Shown in pieces: positions 6,322 to 12,348 of a stretch of 12,348 nucleotides of DNA (position 1 is the first letter of the stretch; the number at the start of each line of letters is the position of its first letter). The notes under the pieces were generated by a model that was not told where the DNA came from, did no database searches, and saw nothing but the letters and a program-made list of their open reading frames with translations. The stretch covers positions 1-12,348 of the forward strand of contig CAVFFT010000073.1 of the NCBI GenBank assembly GCA_963621885.1, given 5' to 3'. Source of the stretch: UMGS1519 sp963621885. Its GTDB lineage: Bacteria; Actinomycetota; Coriobacteriia; Coriobacteriales; Eggerthellaceae. The translations under genes were made by a program, and so were the position numbers.

Positions 6322-7005
6322 TTAGTCCACTTCGCTTACATGGCCGTCGCGGATGCGGATGCGCCGCTGCGCCTGGGCGGCAACCGTGTCGTCATGCGTG
6401 ATGAGAACGAAGGTGTGCCCCGCGTCATGAAGCTCGTGGAAGAGCGTCATGATTTCGGCGCTGGTTGCGGAATCGAGGTTGCCGGTGGGCTCGTCGGCGA
6501 GGAAGAGCGCCGGACGCGTGACAAGCGCCCGCGCGATCGCGACGCGCTGCTGCTGGCCGCCGGAAAGCTCATGGGGCTTGTGGGCCCGCCGCGAAAGGAG
6601 ACCCACGCGCTCAAGCGCCTGTTCAACGCGCTCGCGCCGTTCAGGCCGGGGAACGCGCTGGTAGATGAGCGGGAGTTCCACATTTTCCTCGGCGCTGAGA
6701 TTCCCGATGAGGTTGAAGTTCTGGAAGATGAAGCCGATCTCCCTATTCCTGATGGCGGCAAGTTCCGATTCCGAATACGACTCGATGGCCTGGCCATTCA
6801 GGAAGTAGTCGCCCTCATCGGCCACATCGAGGCAGCCGATGATGTTCATGAGCGTCGACTTTCCGCTTCCCGAAGGGCCGATGATGCCCACGAATTCGCC
6901 TTCATGGATGGTCAGGCTCGCCTGGTCGAGGGCGTGCACGCATGAGTCGCCAATCTCGTAGGTTTTCGAGACCTTATCCAGGCGGATGACTTCTTTCGCT
7001 GCCAT
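6322..7005 (-). CDS. MacB/LolD-type ABC transporter ATP-binding protein
   Basis: A 227-residue nucleotide-binding subunit with all ABC motifs in order: Walker A GPSGSGKST (43-51), Q-loop Q95, signature LSGGQQQR (147-154), Walker B ALFLADEP (166-173) with catalytic E172, D-loop NLDS (176-179) and H-loop H204. The sequence around the Q-loop (GFIFQNFNLI) and after the signature (VAIARALVTRPALFLADEPT) is typical of the LolD/MacB branch. It powers the adjacent FtsX-type permease. The ATG at 7005-7003 overlaps the adaptor stop by one base (TAATG), and the ribosome site in front is weak. Translation is therefore probably coupled to the adaptor gene. The substrate is unknown. Confidence 0.95.
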   Translation of the reverse strand: MAAKEVIRLDKVSKTYEIGDSCVHALDQASLTIHEGEFVGIIGPSGSGKSTLMNIIGCLDVADEGDYFLNGQAIESYSESELAAIRNREIGFIFQNFNLIGNLSAEENVELPLIYQRVPRPERRERVEQALERVGLLSRRAHKPHELSGGQQQRVAIARALVTRPALFLADEPTGNLDSATSAEIMTLFHELHDAGHTFVLITHDDTVAAQAQRRIRIRDGHVSEVD

Positions 7006-9137
7006 TAGTTCGCGCCCTGTCCGCCACCGGGGCCACCTTGGCCGCCGCCTTGCCCGCCGCCTTGGCCGTCACCCGAGGGAGGCTGCATGTCGCCACCCTG
7101 GCCACCCTGTCCGCCGCCAGGCATTTCGCCCGAAGGCATTTCGCCCATGTTGCCCATGTCGAATTGCATGGAGTCGCTTCCCGTTGAGTCGAGCTTCGTG
7201 TAGTAGACCGTGTCGCCTTCCGAAAGTCCGCTCGTGATCTCGGTCTGCGTGCCATCGGAAAGGCCCACTTCAACCTGCGTCTGGCCGCTGGGATTGCCGT
7301 TGTCGTCGGTGGAGGTGTAGACGAAGTAGCTACCGTTCTGTTCAACCAGCGCGCTCGTGGGCACCACGAGGACATCGTTCGATTCCGCGATGTTGATGAC
7401 GGCCGAAGCGCTCATGCCCGCCAGCATGCCGTCTTCGCGATCAAGCGTTACTTCGACGGTGTACTTGCCGCTGGTGGAGCTAGTGGAAACCTTCGAAACG
7501 CTGCCCGAGAATTCCTGTCCCTCAAAAGCGTCCAGCGTGACGGTGGCGTTCTGGTCCTTCTCGACGGAGCCGATATCGAGCTCATCGATGCTCAGCGTGA
7601 TGACCGCCTTGTCGGAGGATGCGATTCCCGCGAAGTCTGTGGTCTCCACGCTGTATTCCGCAGCGGAGTCGCTCGTAGCGCTGGTGGTGTCAGACGTGCC
7701 GCCGGTGACCGTGCCCGTGATGGTGCCGCCAGAAGTTGCCCCGCCCGAATTGCCGCTCAGCTTGATGCCGCCCGCTGCGGAGCCCGATTGGCCGTTGCCC
7801 TGCTGGTTAGCGGAAGACGAGCTTGAAGAGGAGCCGTTCGTGCTCTGGAACACCGCGGTGATGCAGAGCTTGTTGCCGGCGGTATTGCTGCCGCCCTTGA
7901 TTGAGACGTTCACCGTTGCTCCCGCGATGTTGATCGTGTAATCGTTGGCGGAAGAGAAGGCGTAGCCGTCCTTGGCGGTCAGGACGATCTGCGCGGCGTA
8001 GGAGGTGTTGGCCGCAAAGGCGCCCGATCCGTTGTTCCAGGAGATGCTTCCCGTGTAGGCGTCCGTCGAATCGATGCTCGTCTGCGGCGTGTTGCCGGTT
8101 ACGGGCGCGGTCACCTGCAGATGGCTCGTAACGTAGCTATCGGCAATGATCTGCGTGTCCGTTGCGCTGCCGGAGTCGCCACTATCGGAAGATTCGTCGT
8201 CGCTTGAACCCGAGCTGGATTGCGAGTCCGAATCCGAAGAGGCGAGGTGGACCACGTTCGTTGCATTGGCCTTTGCGGCTGAACTCGCCGTGCTTGTGGC
8301 ATTTGCCTTCGCGCTTGCGCCCGTGGTGCTTGCTTTCGCCACCGCATTCGAAGTGGTGCCGGTGGTGTTAATCGTGTAGCTAGCCGTTTGCACCGTTCCG
8401 GTTGAAAGGGCGTTCGAATTGCTTGTGCTGTCAGCGGTGCTTGCCGTCGCACTGTTCGTGTAGGACGCGGGCGTCGTGACGCTTTGCGTGGTGGAAGAGG
8501 TGTCGCTGCTCGAAGATGAGGTATCGGAAATGCTGTCGATGATGCCATCGGCAGTAGCGGTGATGTAGCCGCTGTCATAGATCTTCTGCGTGCGCTTCTT
8601 CAAGGTGTTTAGCGTGTCGAGTTTGGCGTTGTACGACACGAGCTCGTAATAGGTATCGGAGCCTTCGGTGGTCGCATCTTCTTCCGCTTCCAGATCATCG
8701 ATGGCATCTTCAAGGTCGTCGATGGTCTCGTTGATGTCCACGAGAGCCTCGGCGGCTGAGGACTTGTCGACCTTGGCGAGCTTGTCACCCTTCTCCACGG
8801 TGTCACCGGCGGAGACCAAAACTTCGGTCACTTCAAGCGAAGAAGGCACTTCGACCTCGGAAACGCCTGTATTGGAAATGGTTCCCGAAGAGTCGATGGT
8901 CGTTGCGACGTTGCCCTTTTCCACTGTTGCGGAAGTGACGGTGATGGTGCTGCTCGCGGCATTTTGCGCATTCGCTTGCAGAACGAAGCCCACGATGATC
9001 GCGAGAACGACAACAATTGCCGCGGCAATTGCGATGAGCTTCTTTCGGCCTAGTTTTTTGAGGCGCGCGATAAAAGGCGTCCCCTCCGTTTTGCTTTGCG
9101 CGGCAGCCCGCGCTTTGCCAAGCGTATTGCCAAGCAT
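7005..9137 (-). CDS. HlyD/MacA-type membrane fusion adaptor with an inserted Ig-like surface domain
   Basis: A 710-residue adaptor of an ABC export system, much longer than the usual 350-450. An uncleaved membrane anchor lies at about 33-54. The first lipoyl half is near 92-127, an acidic coiled coil at about 130-187, and the returning lipoyl strand at 188-203. The expected continuation is interrupted by about 300 residues: a Ser/Thr/Ala-rich linker (205-335), an Ig-like repeat (about 338-430) and a Ser/Gly-rich linker (435-497). The barrel follows (about 500-585), then the membrane-proximal domain (about 586-650), and a Met/Gly/Gln-rich tail (656-710). The inserted domain resembles repeats seen in Gram-positive surface proteins (APVTG...YTGSISW...YAAQIVLTAKDGYAF). 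The ATG at 9137 is chosen over a start at 9239 because GGAGG lies 5 nt upstream. The ATPase start overlaps its stop. It probably links the permease to wall or substrate. Confidence 0.9.
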   Translation of the reverse strand: MLGNTLGKARAAAQSKTEGTPFIARLKKLGRKKLIAIAAAIVVVLAIIVGFVLQANAQNAASSTITVTSATVEKGNVATTIDSSGTISNTGVSEVEVPSSLEVTEVLVSAGDTVEKGDKLAKVDKSSAAEALVDINETIDDLEDAIDDLEAEEDATTEGSDTYYELVSYNAKLDTLNTLKKRTQKIYDSGYITATADGIIDSISDTSSSSSDTSSTTQSVTTPASYTNSATASTADSTSNSNALSTGTVQTASYTINTTGTTSNAVAKASTTGASAKANATSTASSAAKANATNVVHLASSDSDSQSSSGSSDDESSDSGDSGSATDTQIIADSYVTSHLQVTAPVTGNTPQTSIDSTDAYTGSISWNNGSGAFAANTSYAAQIVLTAKDGYAFSSANDYTINIAGATVNVSIKGGSNTAGNKLCITAVFQSTNGSSSSSSSANQQGNGQSGSAAGGIKLSGNSGGATSGGTITGTVTGGTSDTTSATSDSAAEYSVETTDFAGIASSDKAVITLSIDELDIGSVEKDQNATVTLDAFEGQEFSGSVSKVSTSSTSGKYTVEVTLDREDGMLAGMSASAVINIAESNDVLVVPTSALVEQNGSYFVYTSTDDNGNPSGQTQVEVGLSDGTQTEITSGLSEGDTVYYTKLDSTGSDSMQFDMGNMGEMPSGEMPGGGQGGQGGDMQPPSGDGQGGGQGGGQGGPGGGQGAN

Positions 9138-9415
9138 AGTTTCCTCCGACGGTCTTTTCGTGCTCTGACAGGGGCATCTGTGTTTTCGCGGGCGTGTAAT
9201 TGCGCGTTTTGCGACAAAAGGACTGCGCCCTGCGGCCACGACAGGATTTACGGAGGGTATCGCGGGAAGATTAAAAAGAGCTGAAAGCGGCGTGCTTGGG
9301 CTGGCGCGCGATGGTGCTTGGGGAAGTGCGCGAGGCAGCGCGACGGGGTTTGGAGCGGCGGGCCGGGATAGCTTTCGAACGGCGCTTCAGGCGGCGCTTG
9401 GGATGCCGTGCTTGT
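9138..9415. other. Intergenic leader between the lactate permease and the export operon
   Basis: A 278-bp gap that must hold the 3' end of the permease transcript and the promoter of the adaptor operon. I could not find a convincing -35/-10 pair. A T5 run (minus strand, around 9273-9277) has no hairpin upstream of it, so an intrinsic terminator is not supported. No gene is seen. Confidence 0.5.
9143..9147 (-). promoter_or_regulatory. Shine-Dalgarno deciding the adaptor start
   Basis: GGAGG on the minus strand lies 5 nt before the ATG at 9137-9135. The open frame continues upstream to 9239, but those 34 codons read as basic, Pro/Cys-containing sequence unlike an adaptor N-terminus, so they are treated as leader DNA. 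Confidence 0.7.
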
Positions 9416-11095
9416 TTACGGAAGCAGCCCGTTCAGGCAGGTCGCCTGCAGGAATACGAGCAGGCACAGGCCTACGAGCAGCGTGGCGCTCCAGGGAAGG
9501 GTCGCCTTCATGATGTCGCCTTCGCGTTCGCCAGTCGAAACCGCCGCGATGGCGAGCGATTGCGGGCTCACCATTTTCGCGATGACGCCGCCGGTGGTGT
9601 TTGCGGCAAGGAACAGGTCGGGGTCGACGCCCGCGTAGACCGGGTTCGCTTGCGCGGCGGAGTATTGCAGGCTTGCGAACAGGGCGTTCGACGAGGTGTC
9701 GGAGCCGGTGACCGCGGTTCCCACCCAGCCCAGAACGGGGCTGATGAAGGCGAAGGCGGCGCCCGAACCGGCGAGGAATTCGCCGATGCTCATGGTCTGC
9801 CCCGAGAAGTTCATGACGTAGGCCAGCGCCAGCACGAGCATGATTGTGAGCGCGGAAAAGCGCATGCGGTAGGCGGTGACGCCAATCTCGCGGACCGCCG
9901 CGCCGAGGCTGATGGCGTAGCGTCCCTTCTCGGAGAAAATCTTCAGCACGAGGGTCGCGACGATACCCGCGACAAGAATGGATGTGCCGGGGGTCGAAAG
10001 CAGGCCAAGCGTGAAGGTGGTGCCGGGGTCGGCGCCAAAGGCGTTCAGCACCGCGCCGTTCGAAATGAGCGGCCAGGCGATTTTGATGTCGAAGCTTGCA
10101 AGGAAGCTCGGAATGCCCAGCTTGCCAATGGAGAACACGATGGTGAGGATGAGGTAGGGGGCAAGCGCCATCAGCGTGCGTGCCGGGGTGAGCGTGTGCT
10201 CCTGACGTGCGCTTACAGCAGGAAGCCCGAGTCGTTCCCGCGCTTCGTCCGCGCCATGCGGATGCCAGAAGCGCATGAAGATGACGATGGCCGCGAGCGA
10301 AATGAGCGCCGCGGCGATGTCGGTGAGCTCGTAAGCGAAATGGTTTGAGCACCACCACTGCGTCAGGCTGAACGAGAGACTGACGACGAGGGTGGGCGCC
10401 CAGCATTCGCGCAGGCCGCGCTTTCCGTCGAGAATGAGAATGAGCAGGATGGGGACCACGAAGGCGAGCACCGGCGCCTGATAGCCGACGATGCTGGCGA
10501 CGTGCGTTGACGTGCTAACCGCGAGGGCGGAATCGCCGCCCGCGACCATGGAACCCGCGGTGGTGATGGGCGTGCCAACCGGGCCGAAGGCGACCGGCGC
10601 GGTGTTCGCCAGCAGAACGATGAGCGCGGCTTTGCGGGGCGCGATGCCGAGTGCGAGGATCATCGTCGCGGTGATAGCGACCGGGGCGCCGAAGCCGGCA
10701 AGCGCCTCAAGGAGCGCGCCAAAGCAGAAGGCGATCATCATCACCTGCACGCGGATATCGCCGCCGCCCGCGGAATCGAAGAAGGCCCGCAGGTCGTTCG
10801 CGCGACCGGAAAGCACCGTGAGCTGGTAAAACCACACGGCCATGAGGATGATGAACACGATGGGAATCGCTCCGAACGCGGCTCCCTGCGTGGCGGAGGC
10901 CAGCGCGAGCACGGCGGGCATATTGAATCCCAGGCAGGCGACAAGAAGCGCTACGACCAGTGCGACGGCGGCCGCCACATGCGCGTGCGCCTTGATTCCC
11001 AAAAGGATGATGAAGAAGACCAGCAGGGGAATGCAGGCGACAAGAGCGGAAAGTCCAAGCGAGCCCGCAATCGGGTCGATTACCGCTTGAAACAT
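9416..11095 (-). CDS. lldP: L-lactate permease (LldP/LctP family)
   Basis: A 559-residue polytopic membrane protein, close to the E. coli LldP length. It imports lactate (and often glycolate) by proton symport. Conserved family stretches are present: EALAGFGAPVAITATM (130-145), APVAFGPVGTPI (166-177), GTAVTGSDTSSNALF (459-473) and AANTTGGVIAKMVSPQSLAI (497-516). Twelve or more hydrophobic segments run from the N-terminus (about 15-33) to the C-terminus (about 535-553). The ATG at 11095 has a strong AAGGAGG about 4 nt upstream. No lactate dehydrogenase or regulator lies next to it; it appears to be a single-gene unit with a dyad in its leader. A gut anaerobe could use it to feed on lactate from neighbours; that is inference. 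Confidence 0.95.
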   Translation of the reverse strand: MFQAVIDPIAGSLGLSALVACIPLLVFFIILLGIKAHAHVAAAVALVVALLVACLGFNMPAVLALASATQGAAFGAIPIVFIILMAVWFYQLTVLSGRANDLRAFFDSAGGGDIRVQVMMIAFCFGALLEALAGFGAPVAITATMILALGIAPRKAALIVLLANTAPVAFGPVGTPITTAGSMVAGGDSALAVSTSTHVASIVGYQAPVLAFVVPILLILILDGKRGLRECWAPTLVVSLSFSLTQWWCSNHFAYELTDIAAALISLAAIVIFMRFWHPHGADEARERLGLPAVSARQEHTLTPARTLMALAPYLILTIVFSIGKLGIPSFLASFDIKIAWPLISNGAVLNAFGADPGTTFTLGLLSTPGTSILVAGIVATLVLKIFSEKGRYAISLGAAVREIGVTAYRMRFSALTIMLVLALAYVMNFSGQTMSIGEFLAGSGAAFAFISPVLGWVGTAVTGSDTSSNALFASLQYSAAQANPVYAGVDPDLFLAANTTGGVIAKMVSPQSLAIAAVSTGEREGDIMKATLPWSATLLVGLCLLVFLQATCLNGLLP

Positions 11096-11148
11096 TCAAC
11101 CTCCTTGTTTTGGTGTCAGGAAATGGCCGTTCTCTGTGGCCTGATCGT

Positions 11149-11160
11149 GGTGCCGGCACC
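11149..11160. promoter_or_regulatory. Perfect 12-bp palindrome GGTGCCGGCACC upstream of lldP
   Basis: A loopless palindrome 54 bp upstream of the lldP start and 10 bp from a larger dyad at 11171-11193. It could be a regulator site. A short GC-rich palindrome can also arise by chance in this base composition. Confidence 0.25.
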
Positions 11161-11170
11161 TTGCGACTGA

Positions 11171-11193
11171 ACAACGCTCCCTTTGAGCGTTGT
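11171..11193. promoter_or_regulatory. 9-5-9 dyad upstream of lldP, candidate operator
   Basis: ACAACGCTC (11171-11179) and GAGCGTTGT (11185-11193) are exact reverse complements separated by 5 bases, 76-98 bp upstream of the lldP ATG. No T-run follows on either strand, so a terminator is unlikely. Size and symmetry fit a dimeric repressor site, such as a GntR/FadR-type lactate regulator, but no regulator gene lies in the window. No clear promoter hexamers were found beside it. Confidence 0.42.
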
Positions 11194-11286
11194 ACTCTAA
11201 CAGAGAAGGAACGCCCCGCAGATGGTTAATCCGCGAGGCACCTTCGTTGCTATGTGAACTGCGCTTAGAACGGTCGGGACACTTTT

Positions 11287-11363
11287 AGCAGGCAGCCTGC
11301 TCGACTGCCGCTGCGTTGCTGCGCTCGGTCGTCGCCGTGCTGCCGAGCCTTGCCAGCGCTGGC
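11287..11363. repeat. Cluster of small inverted repeats after proC
   Basis: Three elements follow the proC stop: a 12-bp palindrome GCCAGCGCTGGC (11352-11363), a GCTCGG/CCGAGC pair (11323-11328 with 11343-11348) and an AGCAGG/CCTGCT hairpin (11287-11301). On the minus strand the last stem is followed by AAAA rather than T's, so none is a textbook terminator. They may still shape the 3' end of the proC transcript. Confidence 0.35.
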
Positions 11364-11365
11364 GC

Positions 11366-12160
11366 TTAGAGCAGACGCGTCTTCGAGATGGCGGCGCGGA
11401 TGGCCTCCATGACGGCCGCGCGCATGCCGCGTTCCTCAAGCACCTGCACGCCTTCGATGGTGGTGCCACCCGGCGAGCACACCATGTCTTTCAGCTCTCC
11501 CGGATGCTTGCCGGTCTTCACGGCAAGCGCGGCGCTTCCGGTGACCGCCTGCGCGGCGACCTTGTAGGCAAGCGCGCGCGGCATGCCTTCCGCGACGGCG
11601 GCGTCGGCGAGTGCTTCGATGAACATGGCGACATAGGCGGGGGTGGATCCGGCGACCGCGCCGATGACGTCGATCATGCGCTCGTCCATGATTTCGACCA
11701 TGCCGACGCTGTTGAAGATCTTGATGACCTGGTCGAGGTCTTCCTGCTCCACACGCTCATTCGCGCAAATGCCCGTGACGCCTTCGCCCACGAGCGCGGG
11801 GGTGTTCGGCATGCAGCGGACAAGCTTCATTTCCATGCCGAACGACTGGTCGATCCATTCCAGCGTTTTGCCGGCGGCGATGGAAACAACGGTGCAATCA
11901 GGGGAAATGGCATCCACGATATCATCGATGGCGTTTTCCATGACATACGGCTTTACTGCCAGAATGACGATGTCCGCCCATGCGGCTACCTCGGCGTTGC
12001 TTGCGAAGGTCTCGATGCCGTACTGCTCGGTCACCCGCACGCGCGTGGCTTCGGTCGGCGCGCTTGCATGCACTTCAGCGGTTGTCACCACCTTGTTATC
12101 CAGGATGCCCCCGATAATCGCGCACGCCATATTTCCCGCGCCTATAAAGCCGATGTTCAT
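11366..12160 (-). CDS. proC: Pyrroline-5-carboxylate reductase
   Basis: A 264-residue cytosolic enzyme catalysing the last step of proline synthesis, reduction of pyrroline-5-carboxylate to proline with NAD(P)H. The N-terminal Rossmann domain starts with IGFIGAGNM (3-11), followed by VILAVKPYVM (65-74) and the conserved VRCMPNTPALVGEG (114-127). The C-terminal dimerisation/active-site domain has GSTPAYVAMFIEAL (171-184), AEGMPRALA (190-198) and the ProC signature HPGELKDMVCSPGGTTIEG (219-237). Length matches the family. The ATG at 12160 has AAAGGA about 5 nt upstream. It appears to be monocistronic: the next gene downstream is 270 bp away with a different function. A leader hairpin and a -10-like hexamer lie upstream. 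Confidence 0.97.
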   Translation of the reverse strand: MNIGFIGAGNMACAIIGGILDNKVVTTAEVHASAPTEATRVRVTEQYGIETFASNAEVAAWADIVILAVKPYVMENAIDDIVDAISPDCTVVSIAAGKTLEWIDQSFGMEMKLVRCMPNTPALVGEGVTGICANERVEQEDLDQVIKIFNSVGMVEIMDERMIDVIGAVAGSTPAYVAMFIEALADAAVAEGMPRALAYKVAAQAVTGSAALAVKTGKHPGELKDMVCSPGGTTIEGVQVLEERGMRAAVMEAIRAAISKTRLL

Positions 12161-12186
12161 GAATGTCCTTTCGACGGCTTATATGT

Positions 12187-12219
12187 GCCGCTACCGGTGG
12201 TGTTGGGAACCGGTGCGGC
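12187..12219 (-). promoter_or_regulatory. Hairpin in the proC leader
   Basis: GCCGC-TA-CCGGT (12187-12198) can pair with ACCGG-T-GCGGC (12209-12219) around a 10-nt loop, giving a bulged stem of about 10 bp. It ends 27 nt before the proC ATG. No T-run or short Pro-rich leader peptide was recognised, so it is a possible structure of unknown role. Confidence 0.3.
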
Positions 12220-12265
12220 TTTCCCTCCGCGGGTGCGTGAAGCGGTCCCGCGAACGGTTTCACAC

Positions 12266-12271
12266 AGTATA
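12266..12271 (-). promoter_or_regulatory. Candidate -10 element of proC
   Basis: TATACT on the minus strand (5 of 6 to TATAAT), about 106 bp before the ATG. No good -35 lies 16-18 bp upstream (GCTCGC-like sequence), so support is limited. Transcription from here would include the leader hairpin. Confidence 0.3.
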
Positions 12272-12348
12272 GCGATGTTTGAATGCGAGCGAGCGTGCAG
12301 GGCAATTCTTCCATCGCCTGTAACGAAATCCCTTATGGGGACGCTGAG

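Noticed and set aside
8146..8379. Plus-strand open frames opposite the Ser-rich part of the adaptor
   Set aside because: Low-complexity complement of Ser/Ala codons; no ribosome site and no domain.
9265..9280. Intrinsic terminator of the lactate permease (T5 run on the minus strand)
   Set aside because: No inverted repeat lies immediately upstream of the T-run.
9296..10348. 350-codon plus-strand open frame opposite the lactate permease
   Set aside because: The translation is charged, repetitive and lacks any recognisable domain. The opposite strand is a clear LldP, so this is a shadow.
11287..11301. proC terminator hairpin
   Set aside because: On the transcribed strand the stem is followed by AAAA, not a U-tract; listed only as an inverted repeat.
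11197..11469. 90-codon frame overlapping the proC end
   Set aside because: Out-of-frame reading of proC, Arg/Ser/Pro-rich with no domain.

Overview
The window carries nine protein-coding genes, all on the minus strand, in a moderately high-GC genome. It has purine-rich Shine-Dalgarno sites, several GTG starts and a membrane-anchored efflux adaptor carrying a domain typical of Gram-positive surface proteins. Together these suggest an actinobacterium, most likely an anaerobic gut-type member of the Coriobacteriia (Eggerthella/Slackia-like). That placement is inference from style and protein character; no 16S or marker search was possible.

Layout, from the right edge leftwards (direction of transcription): (1) proC, pyrroline-5-carboxylate reductase (12160-11366), with a hairpin in its leader. 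(2) An L-lactate permease of the LldP/LctP family (11095-9416), preceded by a 9-5-9 dyad that could be an operator. (3) A three-gene MacB-type export operon: adaptor protein (9137-7005), ABC ATPase (7005-6322, start overlapping the adaptor stop as TAATG) and FtsX/MacB permease (6285-5104), followed by a GC-rich hairpin. (4) A 307-bp gene-free stretch with three inverted repeats, a duplicated 14-mer and a fragment resembling part of a tRNA-Asn. (5) A two-gene chaperone-like module: a MoxR/NorQ/CbbQ-type AAA+ ATPase (4796-3876) and a NorD/CbbO-like VWA protein (3830-2019). (6) A phosphate pair: PiT-family transporter (1935-874) and a DUF47/PhoU-like protein (795-154). (7) A left-edge non-coding stretch with short GC-rich repeats around a CGCAAATGC core.

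How the parts work together: PiT and DUF47 form a common low-affinity phosphate uptake pair. The adaptor, ATPase and permease should form one export complex. The AAA+/VWA pair should act as a remodelling machine on an unidentified, probably metal-containing, client that is not encoded here. Lactate uptake and proline biosynthesis are single-gene metabolic functions.

The most unusual feature is the adaptor protein. Its lipoyl/barrel core is interrupted by about 300 residues made of Ser/Thr/Ala-rich linkers flanking an Ig-like surface repeat, and it ends in a Met/Gly/Gln-rich tail. The second is the orphan NorQ/NorD-like pair. No CRISPR, insertion sequence, phage gene or RNA gene was found.
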